A DNA stretch of 64,000 nt, from NCBI RefSeq assembly GCF_018614055.1, contig NZ_JAGGPB010000001.1, forward strand, positions 504,274 to 568,273, read 5' to 3'. This document shows, one piece after another, positions 25,475-39,909 of this stretch; within the stretch, counting starts at the first letter, position 1; every line of letters begins with the position of its first letter. The position numbers were made by a program, and so were the translations under genes. The DNA is from Streptomyces sp. ISL-98 (GTDB taxonomy: Bacteria > Actinomycetota > Actinomycetes > Streptomycetales > Streptomycetaceae). Below the pieces are notes generated by a model that worked only from the letters and a program-made list of their open reading frames with translations, was not told the origin of the DNA and made no database searches.

Positions 25475-26386
25475 ATGTCTAATACGCAGCAGGGGCCGGC
25501 CCCCGTCGCGTCCGAGCGGACGCCCCTCAAGGCCCGCAAGGTCTCCTTCGAGTGGGACGACACCCCTCTCCACTGGATCCCCGGCGACCCGTTCGCCACG
25601 CACACCATCAACGTGCTGCACCTGCTGCTCCCCGCGGGCGAACGCTGGTTCGTGCACGTCTACAAGCAGGTCCTGCCGTACATCCACGACGACGACCTCC
25701 GCGCCGACGTCATCGGCTTCATCGGCCAGGAGGCCATGCACTCCCAGGCCCACGACGACGTACTGCCGCACCTCAAGAAGCTCGGCCTCGACCCCACGCC
25801 GTACACCGCCCAGGTCGACTGGCTCTTCGAGAAGCTCCTCGGCGACCGCACCCTGCCGCCCGGCAAGGCACGCAAGTGGTGGCTGATGGAGCGGGTCGCG
25901 ATCATCGCGGCGATCGAGCACTACACCGCGTTCCTCGGCGACTGGGTCCTCAACGCCGAGGCCCTCGACCGGCGCGGCGCCGACCCGACGATGCTCAATC
26001 TGCTGCGCTGGCACGGCGCGGAGGAGGTCGAGCACCGGTCGGTCGCCTTCGAGCTGTTCATGCACGTCGACGGCAGCTACCGGCGGCGGGTCAGGACCTG
26101 GGCGACCGCGTTCACCGCCCTGGTGTTCCTCTGGCAGCGCGGCTCGCGGTTCTTCATGGAGAACGACCCGACGCTCCTCGAAGGCAAGGCCACCCTGAAG
26201 GACCTCGTACAGCGCGGGCGGCAGGGCGTACTGCCTGCCACCGGTGACATCGTCCGCTCCGTCCCGCGCTATCTCAGCCGCACGTACCACCCGTCCCAGG
26301 AGGGCAGCACGGCCCAGGCCGTTGCCTACCTGGCCGGTTCCCCCGCCGCGGCCGCCGCCGAGAACCGCACGACCGGAGGTTCCTGA
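25475..26386 (+). CDS. Diiron-type 'metal-dependent hydrolase' family protein
   Basis: A 303-residue four-helix protein of the family annotated as predicted metal-dependent hydrolase. It carries carboxylate/His motifs of a diiron centre: E57 (AGERWFVHVYK), E86-x2-H89-x3-H93 (GQEAMHSQAHDD), E148 (AIEHYTAF) and EEVEHRSVAFE (183-193). That pattern is closer to a ferritin-like oxygenase than a hydrolase. The next gene, a flavin/2Fe-2S reductase, starts one base after its stop, so the two probably form an oxygenase-reductase pair. ATG at 25475. Confidence 0.75.
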   Translation: MSNTQQGPAPVASERTPLKARKVSFEWDDTPLHWIPGDPFATHTINVLHLLLPAGERWFVHVYKQVLPYIHDDDLRADVIGFIGQEAMHSQAHDDVLPHLKKLGLDPTPYTAQVDWLFEKLLGDRTLPPGKARKWWLMERVAIIAAIEHYTAFLGDWVLNAEALDRRGADPTMLNLLRWHGAEEVEHRSVAFELFMHVDGSYRRRVRTWATAFTALVFLWQRGSRFFMENDPTLLEGKATLKDLVQRGRQGVLPATGDIVRSVPRYLSRTYHPSQEGSTAQAVAYLAGSPAAAAAENRTTGGS

Positions 26387-26387
26387 C

Positions 26388-27467
26388 ATGCCCCGCGTAC
26401 GTACGCTCGTCCTCGCCACGGGAGCCGCCCTCCTGGCCCAGCGGGCCATGCGCCGCCGGATCAGGCGCTCCCCGCTGTGGCCGCTGCCGGCGCTGGAGAA
26501 CCCCGTCTCCGGAACCCGGACTCGCGCGCAATCCCTTCGCCTTCTCGTCACCGGGCGCACCGAACCGGCCGTCGGCGTCGTGGAATTGCATCTGGAAGCC
26601 CTGGACACGGCCGACCTCCCCGCCTGGGAACCCGGCGCGCACGTCGACCTGGTCCTCCCGTCCGGCCACATACGCCAGTACTCGCTGTGCGGCGACCCGG
26701 CCGACCGGAGTACGTACACCCTCGCCACCCGCCTCATCGAGGACGGCAGGGGCGGTTCACGCGAGGTCCACGAGCAGCTCCACGAGGGCTCGGAGGTCGA
26801 GATCCGCGGCCCCCGCAACCGCTTCCCCCTGAACCTGACCGATGCCCAGGCCCCTGCCTACGTGTTTGTCGCCGGCGGCATCGGCATCACCCCGATCCTC
26901 CCGATGCTCCGCGCCGCCGACGCCGCGGGCGTCGACTGGAAGCTCCTCTACGGCGGCCGTACCCGCGCCTCGATGCCCTATGTCGAAGCCGTCGAGAAGC
27001 TGGCCGCCCCCGAGCGCGTGACGATCGTCGCCGAGGACGAGGACGGGCTGCCCGACCTGTCCGCGCTCCTCGCCGGCACCCCCGAGGGCACCGCCGTCTA
27101 CTGCTGCGGCCCCGAGCCCCTGATGGCCGCCGTCACCGAAATCCTCCCCGCCGGCCGCACCCTCCACCTGGAACGCTTCGCCCCCGCCACCCTTTCGGGC
27201 GGCACCGGCTCCTTCGAGGTGGAACTCCGCCGCACGGGCCGCACAGTGACCGTCCCGCCCGACGGTACGGTCCTGGCGGCCGTCCGCCCGGAGGTCCCCA
27301 ACGTCTCGTACTCCTGCGAGCAGGGTTTCTGCGGTACGTGTCAACAGCGCGTACTGGAGGGCGAGATCGACCACCGCGACGAACTCCTGACCGACTCCGA
27401 GCGCGACGACTCCATGCTGATCTGCGTCTCCCGCGCGCGCGGCAACCGTCTCGTCCTCGATCTGTAA
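26388..27467 (+). CDS. FNR-type oxidoreductase with C-terminal 2Fe-2S ferredoxin domain
   Basis: A 359-residue PDR/VanB-like reductase: an N-terminal hydrophobic/basic stretch, a flavin domain (HIRQYSLCGDP), an NAD(P) domain (VFVAGGIGITPILPMLRAA; AVYCCGPEPLM) and a plant-type ferredoxin domain (SYSCEQGFCGTCQQRVLEGEIDHRDELL to MLICVSRA; C-x4-C-x2-C plus distal C). It moves electrons from NAD(P)H through FMN and 2Fe-2S, presumably to the diiron protein encoded immediately upstream. One base separates the two genes. Confidence 0.87.
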   Translation: MPRVRTLVLATGAALLAQRAMRRRIRRSPLWPLPALENPVSGTRTRAQSLRLLVTGRTEPAVGVVELHLEALDTADLPAWEPGAHVDLVLPSGHIRQYSLCGDPADRSTYTLATRLIEDGRGGSREVHEQLHEGSEVEIRGPRNRFPLNLTDAQAPAYVFVAGGIGITPILPMLRAADAAGVDWKLLYGGRTRASMPYVEAVEKLAAPERVTIVAEDEDGLPDLSALLAGTPEGTAVYCCGPEPLMAAVTEILPAGRTLHLERFAPATLSGGTGSFEVELRRTGRTVTVPPDGTVLAAVRPEVPNVSYSCEQGFCGTCQQRVLEGEIDHRDELLTDSERDDSMLICVSRARGNRLVLDL

Positions 27468-27502
27468 CTGGCGTCCTGCGCGAGGCCCGTTACGCTGCTC
27501 GT

Positions 27503-28237
27503 ATGACGACCGGGGTACGCCGAAGGATGGGCGTCGAGGAACGCAGGCAGCAGCTGATCGGTGTCGCGCTGGAGCTGTTCAGCCACCGCTCGCCCGACGA
27601 GGTGTCGATCGACGAGATCGCGGCCGCCGCGGGCATCTCGCGGCCGCTCGTCTACCACTACTTCCCGGGCAAGCAGAGCCTGTACGAGGCCGCTCTGCGG
27701 CGGGCGGCCGACGAGCTGGCGGGCCGGTTCGTCGAGCCGCGCGAAGGGCCGCTCGGGGCGAGGCTGCTGCGGGTCATGGGCCGGTACTTCGACTTCGTCG
27801 ACGAGCACGGCCCCGGCTTCTCGGCGCTGATGCGGGGCGGGCCCGCCGTGGGTTCGTCGAATGCGAACGCGATGATCGACGAGGTACGGCAGGCAGCGTA
27901 CGAGCAGATCCTCGCGCACCTCGACGTCGACGCCGTCGCGCCCCCGCCCCGGCTGGCGATGGTCGTGCGGTCGTGGGTCTCGCTGGCCGAGTCGACAGCG
28001 CTGATCTGGCTCGACGGACGGGTGATCCCGCGCGCCGAGCTGGAGTTGCAACTGGTGCACGACTTTGCGGCGCTGGCGGCGGTGAGTGCGGCGTACGACG
28101 ACGAGATGGCGGGGATTCTGCTGCGCATCGTCGCGGCGGAGCCGGACGACGGGCCGTTCGGGGAGCTGATCGCGCGGCTGGTGGCGTTGGGGCCGGGGCT
28201 GGAGAGGGTGCCGAGTCAGCGGCCGCCGACGCCTTAG
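27503..28237 (+). CDS. TetR-family transcriptional regulator
   Basis: A 244-residue regulator with N-terminal helix-turn-helix VSIDEIAAAAGISRPLVYHYFPGKQSLYEAAL and a ligand-binding helical domain. It lies 35 bp downstream of the reductase in the same direction and probably regulates the diiron/reductase pair; inducers of such systems are often lipophilic. Confidence 0.85.
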   Translation: MTTGVRRRMGVEERRQQLIGVALELFSHRSPDEVSIDEIAAAAGISRPLVYHYFPGKQSLYEAALRRAADELAGRFVEPREGPLGARLLRVMGRYFDFVDEHGPGFSALMRGGPAVGSSNANAMIDEVRQAAYEQILAHLDVDAVAPPPRLAMVVRSWVSLAESTALIWLDGRVIPRAELELQLVHDFAALAAVSAAYDDEMAGILLRIVAAEPDDGPFGELIARLVALGPGLERVPSQRPPTP

Positions 28238-28260
28238 CCGATGGTTCTACGGTGATCGGT

Positions 28261-28779
28261 ATGACTGCTGCACACGTGTCTTTCCGTATCGCTGACCACG
28301 ATGACCTCACCGCTCTCGTCGGGCTCTACGACGGGGCTGCCCACTGGATGCGCCGCAACGGCATCGAGCAATGGCAGCCGGGGGGCAAGGACGAGGAGCA
28401 CTTCGGCCTGCGGATGAAGGAGGGCGAGGTCTGGCTCGCCGAGGCGGGCGGAGGGCGCGTCGTCGGGGCGTACGAACTGTGGTGGGACGACGAGCCCGCG
28501 TGGGGCGTGCAGCCGCCGGTCGCCGGTTACGTGCACCGGCTGATGACCGACCGCACGGCCGCGCCGGCGGGACTCGGACGCGTCATGCTGGTGCAGGCCG
28601 AGCGGCGGATAGCGGAGGCGGGGCGGGAGCTGGCTCGGCTGGACTGCCTTACGTCCAATGCGCGGTTGCGTAGGTACTACGAGGGCGTCGGGTATCAGGT
28701 TGTGGGCGAGGAGCCGTGCAAGGCGGATGCGGCGGGTGGGGGTTCGTACGGCGTGACGTTGCTTGAGCGGCGGTTGTAG
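28261..28779 (+). CDS. GNAT-family acetyltransferase
   Basis: A 172-residue protein with a GNAT fold: FRIADHDDLTALVGLY, GRVVGAYELWW, VHRLMTDRTAAPAGLGRVMLVQAERRIAE (acetyl-CoA-binding turn, slightly degenerate Q/R-x-x-G-x-G/A as PAGLGRV) and LDCLTSNARLRRYYEGVGYQVVGE. Acceptor unknown. Confidence 0.8.
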   Translation: MTAAHVSFRIADHDDLTALVGLYDGAAHWMRRNGIEQWQPGGKDEEHFGLRMKEGEVWLAEAGGGRVVGAYELWWDDEPAWGVQPPVAGYVHRLMTDRTAAPAGLGRVMLVQAERRIAEAGRELARLDCLTSNARLRRYYEGVGYQVVGEEPCKADAAGGGSYGVTLLERRL

Positions 28780-28784
28780 CGGGG

Positions 28785-28854
28785 GGCTCCGCCCCAGACC
28801 CCCGCTCCTCAAACGCCGGAGAGGCTGGTACTTCGGCCCGTCCGGCGTTTGAGG
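28785..28854. repeat. Streptomyces intergenic palindromic repeat
   Basis: GGCTCCGCCCCAGACCCC, then a perfect 14-bp inverted repeat (CCTCAAACGCCGGA at 28807-28820, complement at 28841-28854) with a CTTCGG-containing loop. It sits between convergent GNAT and pullulanase genes and probably acts as a terminator. A relative lies at 46291-46358. Confidence 0.65.
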
Positions 28855-28927
28855 CCCGCGGCGGAGCCGCAAATGTCACAGCGGGAAGTGGCGGGTAGGG
28901 GAACCGCGCCGCAGGCGACCGCAGCGC

Positions 28928-34255
<5,328 letters not shown>

Positions 34256-34349
34256 TTGACGTGGTCTCCTTCGTCGGAGGGTTGCGTTGGTGTTGGAGTG
34301 GGTGGGGGAAAGCGCCGCAGGCAGCCCGCACCTGCGACGCCCCCGGGGA

Positions 34350-35747
34350 TCAACCCGCGTTACATGTCCGCGCATTCACATGCAGCGCAACCGCCGTGTT
34401 CGCGCCGAGCGTGGCCGTGAACTGGCCGGAGCCGTTGACCGTCACCGCCCTGTTGTTCTGCACGTCGCAGTACGTGCCGGCCGCCAGCGACGTCTGGAAC
34501 GTACGGGTCAGCGACGAGCCCTCGTGGTTGATCGCGACGTACGCCTTGTCGCCCCGCCCGAACGCGATCTGGTCGCCGCCGTTGTCCCACCAGTTCGTGA
34601 CGCCCTGACCGCGCGCCACGTTCCGGAAGCCGACCATGCTCTTGATCTCGGGCCAGTTGTGCTGGCACTTCCACCCGTCGCTCCAGCACGCGTTCACCGT
34701 CCCGCCGTTGGGCGGCCCGGCGTCCTTGTCCGACCATTCGTAGCCGGAGTGGACGTCGGGCGAGCCGTAGGGCCAGGCCAGCATGAAGACGTTGGCCAGC
34801 GTGTAGTTCGCGCCGTCCTTGTAGTTGAGGGTGTCGCCGCCGCGCTCGGTGTCGTGGTTGTCCACGAAGACGGCGGACTTGCCGCTCTCCATGTAGCCCC
34901 AGCCCTCGCCGTAGTTCTTCAGATAGGCCAGGTTCTCCTGGTTGAAGACGCGCTTGAGGTCGCGGGCGTACCGGAACTCCTGCACATCGCCCGAGCCGAG
35001 GTACTCGCTCGGCGAGACCGCCTCCCCCGCGCCGTAGATCGCCTCCTGCTTCCAGTACACGCCCGGATTGCTCAGCCGGGACTTGATATTGGCGAGGTCG
35101 GCGGCCGGCATGTGCTTGGCCGCGTCGATGCGGAAGCCGTCGACGCCCAACGACAGAAGGTCGTTCAGGTACGTTGCGATCCGGCCGCGTACGTAGTCCT
35201 CGCCCGTGTCGAGGTCGGCGAGGCCGACCAGCTCGCAGTTCTGGACGTTGGCGCGGTCGCCGTAGTTGCTGCCTATCTGGCTGCGGCAGTCGTCCATGTC
35301 GGCGCCCGAGTAGGTGCCCGGGTAGTTGTACTTCTCGTACGACGAGCCGCCGGTACCCGTCCCGCCGGCCGACGCCATGTGGTTGATGACGCTGTCGGCG
35401 ATGACCTTGACGCCCGCCCCGTGGCAGGCGTTGACCATGTTCGCGAACGCGGTGCGGTCACCGAGCCGTCCCGCGATCTTGTAGCTCACGGGCTGGTACG
35501 AGGTCCACCACTGGCTGCCCTGGATGTGCTCCTGGGGCGGGGAGACCTGGACGTAGCCGTAGCCGGCCGGTCCGAGTGTCCGGGTGCACTCCGTGGCGAC
35601 CGAGTCGAACTTCCACTCGAAGAGGACGGCGGTGACGTCCTTCTCGCCCGGCGGTGCGGCCTGTGCGGTGCCGGTGGACGCCACGAGGACGGCTCCTCCG
35701 GCCGTGAGGGCGAGGGCGAGCGCGGCAGAGAATGGTCTGCGGGCCAT
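34350..35747 (-). CDS. Secreted alpha-amylase (GH13), without starch-binding domain
   Basis: A 465-residue protein: signal ([22 protein letters not shown]), then catalytic regions [24 protein letters not shown] in [13 protein letters not shown] and [14 protein letters not shown] beta domain ends at ALHVNARTC. Relatives in other streptomycetes carry a C-terminal CBM20 of about 100 residues; here it is absent. AGGAGG sits five bases before the ATG at 35747. A consensus promoter (35866-35894) and several CTTGC/GCAAG half-sites lie upstream, so control by a MalR-type repressor is expected. Confidence 0.93.
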   Translation of the reverse strand: MARRPFSAALALALTAGGAVLVASTGTAQAAPPGEKDVTAVLFEWKFDSVATECTRTLGPAGYGYVQVSPPQEHIQGSQWWTSYQPVSYKIAGRLGDRTAFANMVNACHGAGVKVIADSVINHMASAGGTGTGGSSYEKYNYPGTYSGADMDDCRSQIGSNYGDRANVQNCELVGLADLDTGEDYVRGRIATYLNDLLSLGVDGFRIDAAKHMPAADLANIKSRLSNPGVYWKQEAIYGAGEAVSPSEYLGSGDVQEFRYARDLKRVFNQENLAYLKNYGEGWGYMESGKSAVFVDNHDTERGGDTLNYKDGANYTLANVFMLAWPYGSPDVHSGYEWSDKDAGPPNGGTVNACWSDGWKCQHNWPEIKSMVGFRNVARGQGVTNWWDNGGDQIAFGRGDKAYVAINHEGSSLTRTFQTSLAAGTYCDVQNNRAVTVNGSGQFTATLGANTAVALHVNARTCNAG

Positions 35748-35865
35748 ATTTCCTCCTGCATGGGGGGAGGTGCGGGTGCGACGGTGCAGCCTCGCGCGGC
35801 AACGCGCCTTGCCCTCAAGGCTTGAATGTTCTTGCAGCAATAGTTGAAAACTTGCCGCGGGGCAG

Positions 35866-35894
35866 ACCGTACGAGCCCTCACCAGCGGGGTCAA
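35866..35894 (-). promoter_or_regulatory. Alpha-amylase promoter
   Basis: On the minus strand: TTGACC (35889-35894), 17-bp spacer, TACGGT (35866-35871), a good match to the vegetative HrdB consensus, about 120 bp upstream of the start codon. Confidence 0.7.
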
Positions 35895-35967
35895 CCCTTG
35901 CGACACACTCCGCTAACCTGCGGGAAATCTTGCGGATTGGCGGCAGATTTCTTCTTGCAATCTCTTT

Positions 35968-35995
35968 CGCAAGTACTTGCGGAGCTGTTACGTTC
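35968..35995 (+). promoter_or_regulatory. mal-type operator/promoter module facing the malR2 3' end
   Basis: CGCAAGTACTTGCG followed by CTGTTACGTTC. 23 of 28 positions match the module at 42436-42463 in front of the plus-strand alpha-glucosidase. On this strand it points into the 3' end of the second malR-like gene, where no plus-strand gene exists. Confidence 0.5.
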
Positions 35996-36213
35996 TTCCC
36001 GGCTCCGGCTCGGCCGGCCGGGGGTCCCGGCACGTCCGGGCCCCACGCGCCCGTCCGGTCGGGCCGGGTACGACAGGGGCTCCCCGGACCATCGATTCCC
36101 CGCGGCCCGACCTGGGCGGGTCCGGGGCTCCCCCTGCCGCCCCCGACCCGCCCCCGGCCTCTCGCAGAACTCCGGCCTCTCGCCGAAGCTCCCCGCTGCG
36201 TCCGCTACATCCG

Positions 36214-37239
36214 CTACGCGCGCGCCGGCGCGGTGGAGCCCCGTACCACCAGCTCCGGCTGGAAGACGTACTCCGTGCGCTGCACCGGATTGCCGCCGAT
36301 CTCCTCCAGCAGCGCACCCACCGCGGCCGTCGCCATCGCCTGCACCGGCTGGCGCACCGTGGTCAGCGGCGGGTCGGTGAAGGCGATCAGCTGCGAGTCG
36401 TCGAAGCCCACCACCGAGACGTCGTCGGGCACTTCCAGCCCGCGCCCGCGCGCCGCGCGCACCACTCCGAGCGCCATCATGTCGCTGCCGCAGACAATGC
36501 CCGTGCACCCGCTGTCCAGCAGCGCGCCCGCCGCCACCTGGCCGCCCTCGACGCTGAACAGCGTGTGCTGGACGGCCAGTTCGGCCTCCTCGCGGGGCAC
36601 CCGCAGCACGCTGCCGAGCGCGTCGACGAAGCCCTCCCGCTTGCGGCGGGAGGGGACGTACCGCTGCGGGCCGACCGCCAGGCCGATGCGCTCGTGGCCC
36701 AGGTCGGCGAGATGTCCGACCGCCATGCGCATCGCCGCGTGGTCGTCGGGCGACACGAAGGGCGCGCTGATCGCCTCGTTGTAGCCGTTGATCAGGACGT
36801 ACGGGACCCCGCGCGCGGCCAGCGCGGCGTACCGCGCGGGGTCGGTCGACAGGTCGGCGTGCAGCCCGGACAGGAAGACGATGCCGCCCACGCCGCGCGC
36901 CACGAGCTGGTCGACCAGTTCGTCCTCCGTGGCGCCGCCCGGAAGCTGGGTGCACAGCACGGGCGTATAGCCGTGCCCGGCCAGCACCTGCTCGATGACC
37001 TGGGCGAACGCCGGAAAAATGGGGTTGGTCAGCTCGGGCGTCACCAGGCCTACCAGGCCCGCACTGCGCTGCCGCAGCCGTACGGGCCGCTCGTAGCCCA
37101 GCACGTCGAGCGCCACGAGCACCCGCTGACGCGTGGTGTCCGCGACGCCCGGCTTGCCGTTCAGCACCCGGCTCACGGTGGCCTCACTGACACAGGCGTG
37201 CTCCGCGATGTGCGCCAGCCGGGGCGCGGGGACGGTCAC
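36214..37239 (-). CDS. LacI-family repressor, MalR paralogue 2
   Basis: A 341-residue protein: LacI HTH LAHIAEHACVSEATVSRVLNG with hinge helix, then a periplasmic-binding-type sugar domain (VGLVTPELTNPIFPAFAQVIEQ; CGSDMMALGVVRAARGRGLEVPDDVSVVGFDDSQLIAFTDPPLTTVRQPV). It is closely similar to the MalR at 44210-45229. The start is GTG at 37239, overlapping the glucosidase stop by four bases (GTGA), so the two are translationally coupled. It probably represses part of the glucan regulon; whether it senses a different oligosaccharide is unknown. Confidence 0.85.
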   Translation of the reverse strand: MTVPAPRLAHIAEHACVSEATVSRVLNGKPGVADTTRQRVLVALDVLGYERPVRLRQRSAGLVGLVTPELTNPIFPAFAQVIEQVLAGHGYTPVLCTQLPGGATEDELVDQLVARGVGGIVFLSGLHADLSTDPARYAALAARGVPYVLINGYNEAISAPFVSPDDHAAMRMAVGHLADLGHERIGLAVGPQRYVPSRRKREGFVDALGSVLRVPREEAELAVQHTLFSVEGGQVAAGALLDSGCTGIVCGSDMMALGVVRAARGRGLEVPDDVSVVGFDDSQLIAFTDPPLTTVRQPVQAMATAAVGALLEEIGGNPVQRTEYVFQPELVVRGSTAPARA

Positions 37240-38915
37240 ACCGTCCACCACACCGTGGTGTCCGCAGGCAGTTCGAAGTCGCCCTCGCCGACAGTCACTT
37301 CGGCGCTGGCGAGGAGGAGACGCCCGGGGGCCGGGATACGTACCTGGGTGCCCGTCGTGTTGACCGTGCAGACGAAACCCTCGCGCGCGAAGGCCACAAC
37401 GCCGTCGGGGGCGTCCAGCCACGACACGTCCGTGCCCGCGCCCAGACCGGGGTGCTCGCGGCGCACGGCCAGCGCGGAGCGGTACAGCTCCAGGGTCGAG
37501 GCCGGGTCTCCGGTCTGCGTCTCGACGCTCAGCCCGGCCCAGGACTCCGGCTGCGGAAGCCAGCTTCCGCCCGCCCCGAAGCCGTACGACGGACCCTCGG
37601 CCGTCCACGGAATCGGGACACGGCAGCCGTCGCGGAAGCCGTCCTGGCCCTCCGCACGGAAGAAGGACGGGTCCTGGCGGGCCTCGTCGGGCAGGTCGGT
37701 GACGTCGGGCAGGCCGAGCTCCTCGCCCTGGTAGACGTACGCCGATCCGGGCAGCGCCAGCATCAGCAGCGACGCGGCGCGGGCGCGGCGCAGGCCGAGC
37801 TCGCGGTCGCCCGCCGTGCGCAACTGGGTGCCGAGCCCGGCCGGGTTGGCGAACCGGGTCGCGTGCCGCGTCACGTCGTGGTTGGACAGCACCCAGGTGG
37901 CGGGTGCGCCGACCGGGCGCATCGCGGCGAGGGAGACGTCGATGACCTCGCGCAGTGCGGCGGCGTCCCAGTCGGTGCCGAGGTACTGGAAGTTGAAGGC
38001 CTGGTGCAGCTCGTCGGGGCGTACGTAGTTGGCCGTACGCTCCACGGTCGGGGTCCACGCCTCGGCGACGCCTATGCGCTCGCCCGGGTACTCGTCGAGG
38101 ATCTGCCGCCAGGAGCGGTAGATCTCGTGGACACCGTCCTGGTCGAAGAACGGCATGACGTCATTGCCGAGGAGCTTGAGCTGGTCGTGGCTGCCGAGGT
38201 CGGGCAGTCCTTCCGCCTTGACCAGGCCGTGTGCGACGTCGATACGGAAGCCGTCGACGCCCATGTCGAGCCAGAAGCGGAGGATGGAGCGGAACTCGTC
38301 GGCGACGGCCGGGTTCTCCCAGTTGAAGTCGGGCTGCTCGGGGGCGAAGAGGTGCAGGTACCAGTCGCCGGGCGTGCCGTCCGGGTCGGTCGTACGGGTC
38401 CAGGCGGGGCCGCCGAAGATGGACTCCCAGTCGTTCGGGGGGAGTTCGCCGTCCTCGCCCTTGCCGGGCCTGAAGTGGTAGCGGTCGCGCAGGGCGGAGC
38501 CGGGGCCCTCCTTCAGCGCGCGCTTGAACCACTCGTGCTGGTCGGAGGAGTGGTTGGGCACCAGGTCGACGATGATGCGCAGGCCCAGCTCGTGGGCGTC
38601 GCGGATCAGTGCGTCGGCGTCGAGGAGGGTGCCGAACATGGGGTCGATGGCCCGGTAGTCGGCGACGTCGTAACCGGCGTCGGCCTGCGGGGATGCGTAG
38701 AAGGGGCTGAGCCAGACGGCGTCGACGCCGAGCTCCTTGAGATACGGGAGCCGGCGGCGTACTCCTTCGAGATCGCCCATGCCGTCGCCGTTGCCGTCGG
38801 CGAAGCTGCGCGGATAGACCTGGTAGATCACCGCGTCCCGCCACCAGCCGGTGCACCGGTTTCCAATGGTGGGGGCACTGGTGGAGGCGGTGGGAGCAGC
38901 GAGGTGCTGGGTCAT
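37236..38915 (-). CDS. aglA: Alpha-glucosidase (GH13, oligo-1,6-glucosidase/maltase type), copy downstream of malG
   Basis: A 559-residue cytoplasmic GH13: WWRDAVIYQVYPRSFADGNGDGMGDLEGV, DLVPNHSSDQH, GFRIDVAHGLVKAEG, VAEAWTP and LSNHDVTRH. No signal peptide. It hydrolyses imported maltodextrins to glucose. The start at 38915 has AGGGA at proper distance; an ATG six codons upstream has none. It lies downstream of malG in the transporter operon direction, and its product is paralogous along its length to that of 42523-44184. Confidence 0.9.
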   Translation of the reverse strand: MTQHLAAPTASTSAPTIGNRCTGWWRDAVIYQVYPRSFADGNGDGMGDLEGVRRRLPYLKELGVDAVWLSPFYASPQADAGYDVADYRAIDPMFGTLLDADALIRDAHELGLRIIVDLVPNHSSDQHEWFKRALKEGPGSALRDRYHFRPGKGEDGELPPNDWESIFGGPAWTRTTDPDGTPGDWYLHLFAPEQPDFNWENPAVADEFRSILRFWLDMGVDGFRIDVAHGLVKAEGLPDLGSHDQLKLLGNDVMPFFDQDGVHEIYRSWRQILDEYPGERIGVAEAWTPTVERTANYVRPDELHQAFNFQYLGTDWDAAALREVIDVSLAAMRPVGAPATWVLSNHDVTRHATRFANPAGLGTQLRTAGDRELGLRRARAASLLMLALPGSAYVYQGEELGLPDVTDLPDEARQDPSFFRAEGQDGFRDGCRVPIPWTAEGPSYGFGAGGSWLPQPESWAGLSVETQTGDPASTLELYRSALAVRREHPGLGAGTDVSWLDAPDGVVAFAREGFVCTVNTTGTQVRIPAPGRLLLASAEVTVGEGDFELPADTTVWWTV

Positions 38916-39003
38916 GTCGTCCCTGGAAGTCATGGGGTGGGAGCGGCGCCGGTGTGGGGTGCGGCCCGGCGCCGCCGACTGGCTGTACGCGGGTGGGAGG
39001 GCG

Positions 39004-39909
39004 TCAGCCCTTGGTGGCGCCCGCTGTCATTCCGGCCACCAGATGGCGCTGCACGAAGACGAAGACGACGGCGGCCGGGACGGCGATGAGCACGGAGGCC
39101 GCGGTCATCGGGCCCCACTGGGCGCCGTACTGGTTGACGAACTTCTGCAGACCGCCGGCGAGGGTCAGGTTCTCGTCGCCGACCATGAAGGCGGAGGCGT
39201 ACGCCACTTCGCCCCAGGCGGTGATGAAGGAGTAGAACGCGGTCACGGCGAGGCCCGGCTTGGCGAGCGGCAGGATCAGCCGCCAGAAGGTGCCGAAGGG
39301 GTTGAGCCCGTCGACGCGGCCCGACTCGTCGATCTCCTGCGGGATGGTGTCGAAGAAGCCCTTCATCATCCAGGCGCAGAACGGCACCGCGATGGTGAGG
39401 TACGTGATGACCAGGCCCGCGGGCTGATTGAGCAGGCCCATCTTCGACATGATGTTGTAGATCGGCACGATGAGGACGGCGACCGGGAACATCTGGGTGA
39501 TCAGCAGCGTCCACATCAGCGGCTTCATGCCGGGGAAGCGGAAGCGGCTGACGGCGTAGCCGGTGGTGGCCGAGACGAAGACGCCGAGGACCGTGGTGAG
39601 GCCTGCGACGAGCAGCGAGTTGCCGAACCAGGTGAGGAACGGGGTGTCGTTCAGCAGGTTCGTGTAGTTCGCGAGCGTCGTCTCTTTGAAGAACGCCGTC
39701 GTCGATGCGTGCTTGGCGGGCTTGAGCGAGGTCAGCAGGACCCACAGCACCGGGAAGACCGCGATCACGGACGTCACGATGAGCGTGGCGTGCAGGCCGA
39801 AGGAGGCGAGCGGCGAGCGCTCGCCGCGCGGGCGGACCCGGCCGGCGCGGCGCGAGGGCTTGCCTGCGGTGTTCTTCGCTGCGGTGTTCTGCACTGCGGT
39901 GGTGGTCAC
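39004..39909 (-). CDS. malG: Maltose/maltodextrin ABC transporter permease MalG
   Basis: A 301-residue inner-membrane permease with six TM helices and the EAA loop KGFFDTIPQEIDESGRVDGLNPFGTFWRLILPLAKPG. It starts within the last bases of malF (ATGA overlap), so translation is coupled. It pairs with MalF; the ATPase (MsiK in other streptomycetes) is not in the window. Confidence 0.92.
   Translation of the reverse strand: MTTTAVQNTAAKNTAGKPSRRAGRVRPRGERSPLASFGLHATLIVTSVIAVFPVLWVLLTSLKPAKHASTTAFFKETTLANYTNLLNDTPFLTWFGNSLLVAGLTTVLGVFVSATTGYAVSRFRFPGMKPLMWTLLITQMFPVAVLIVPIYNIMSKMGLLNQPAGLVITYLTIAVPFCAWMMKGFFDTIPQEIDESGRVDGLNPFGTFWRLILPLAKPGLAVTAFYSFITAWGEVAYASAFMVGDENLTLAGGLQKFVNQYGAQWGPMTAASVLIAVPAAVVFVFVQRHLVAGMTAGATKG

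Larger units (their letters stand above)
35748..36213. promoter_or_regulatory. 466-bp control region between the second malR-like gene and the alpha-amylase gene
   Basis: No gene. It holds the amylase promoter, a perfect palindrome CGCAAGTACTTGCG, CTTGCAATCTCTTTCGCAAG at 35955-35974, and further GCAAG half-sites between -10 and the start (near 35831, 35851). LacI-type Reg1/MalR proteins of streptomycetes bind such CTTGC/GCAAG sites. The right-hand 200 bp is GC-rich with no motif seen. Confidence 0.65.
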
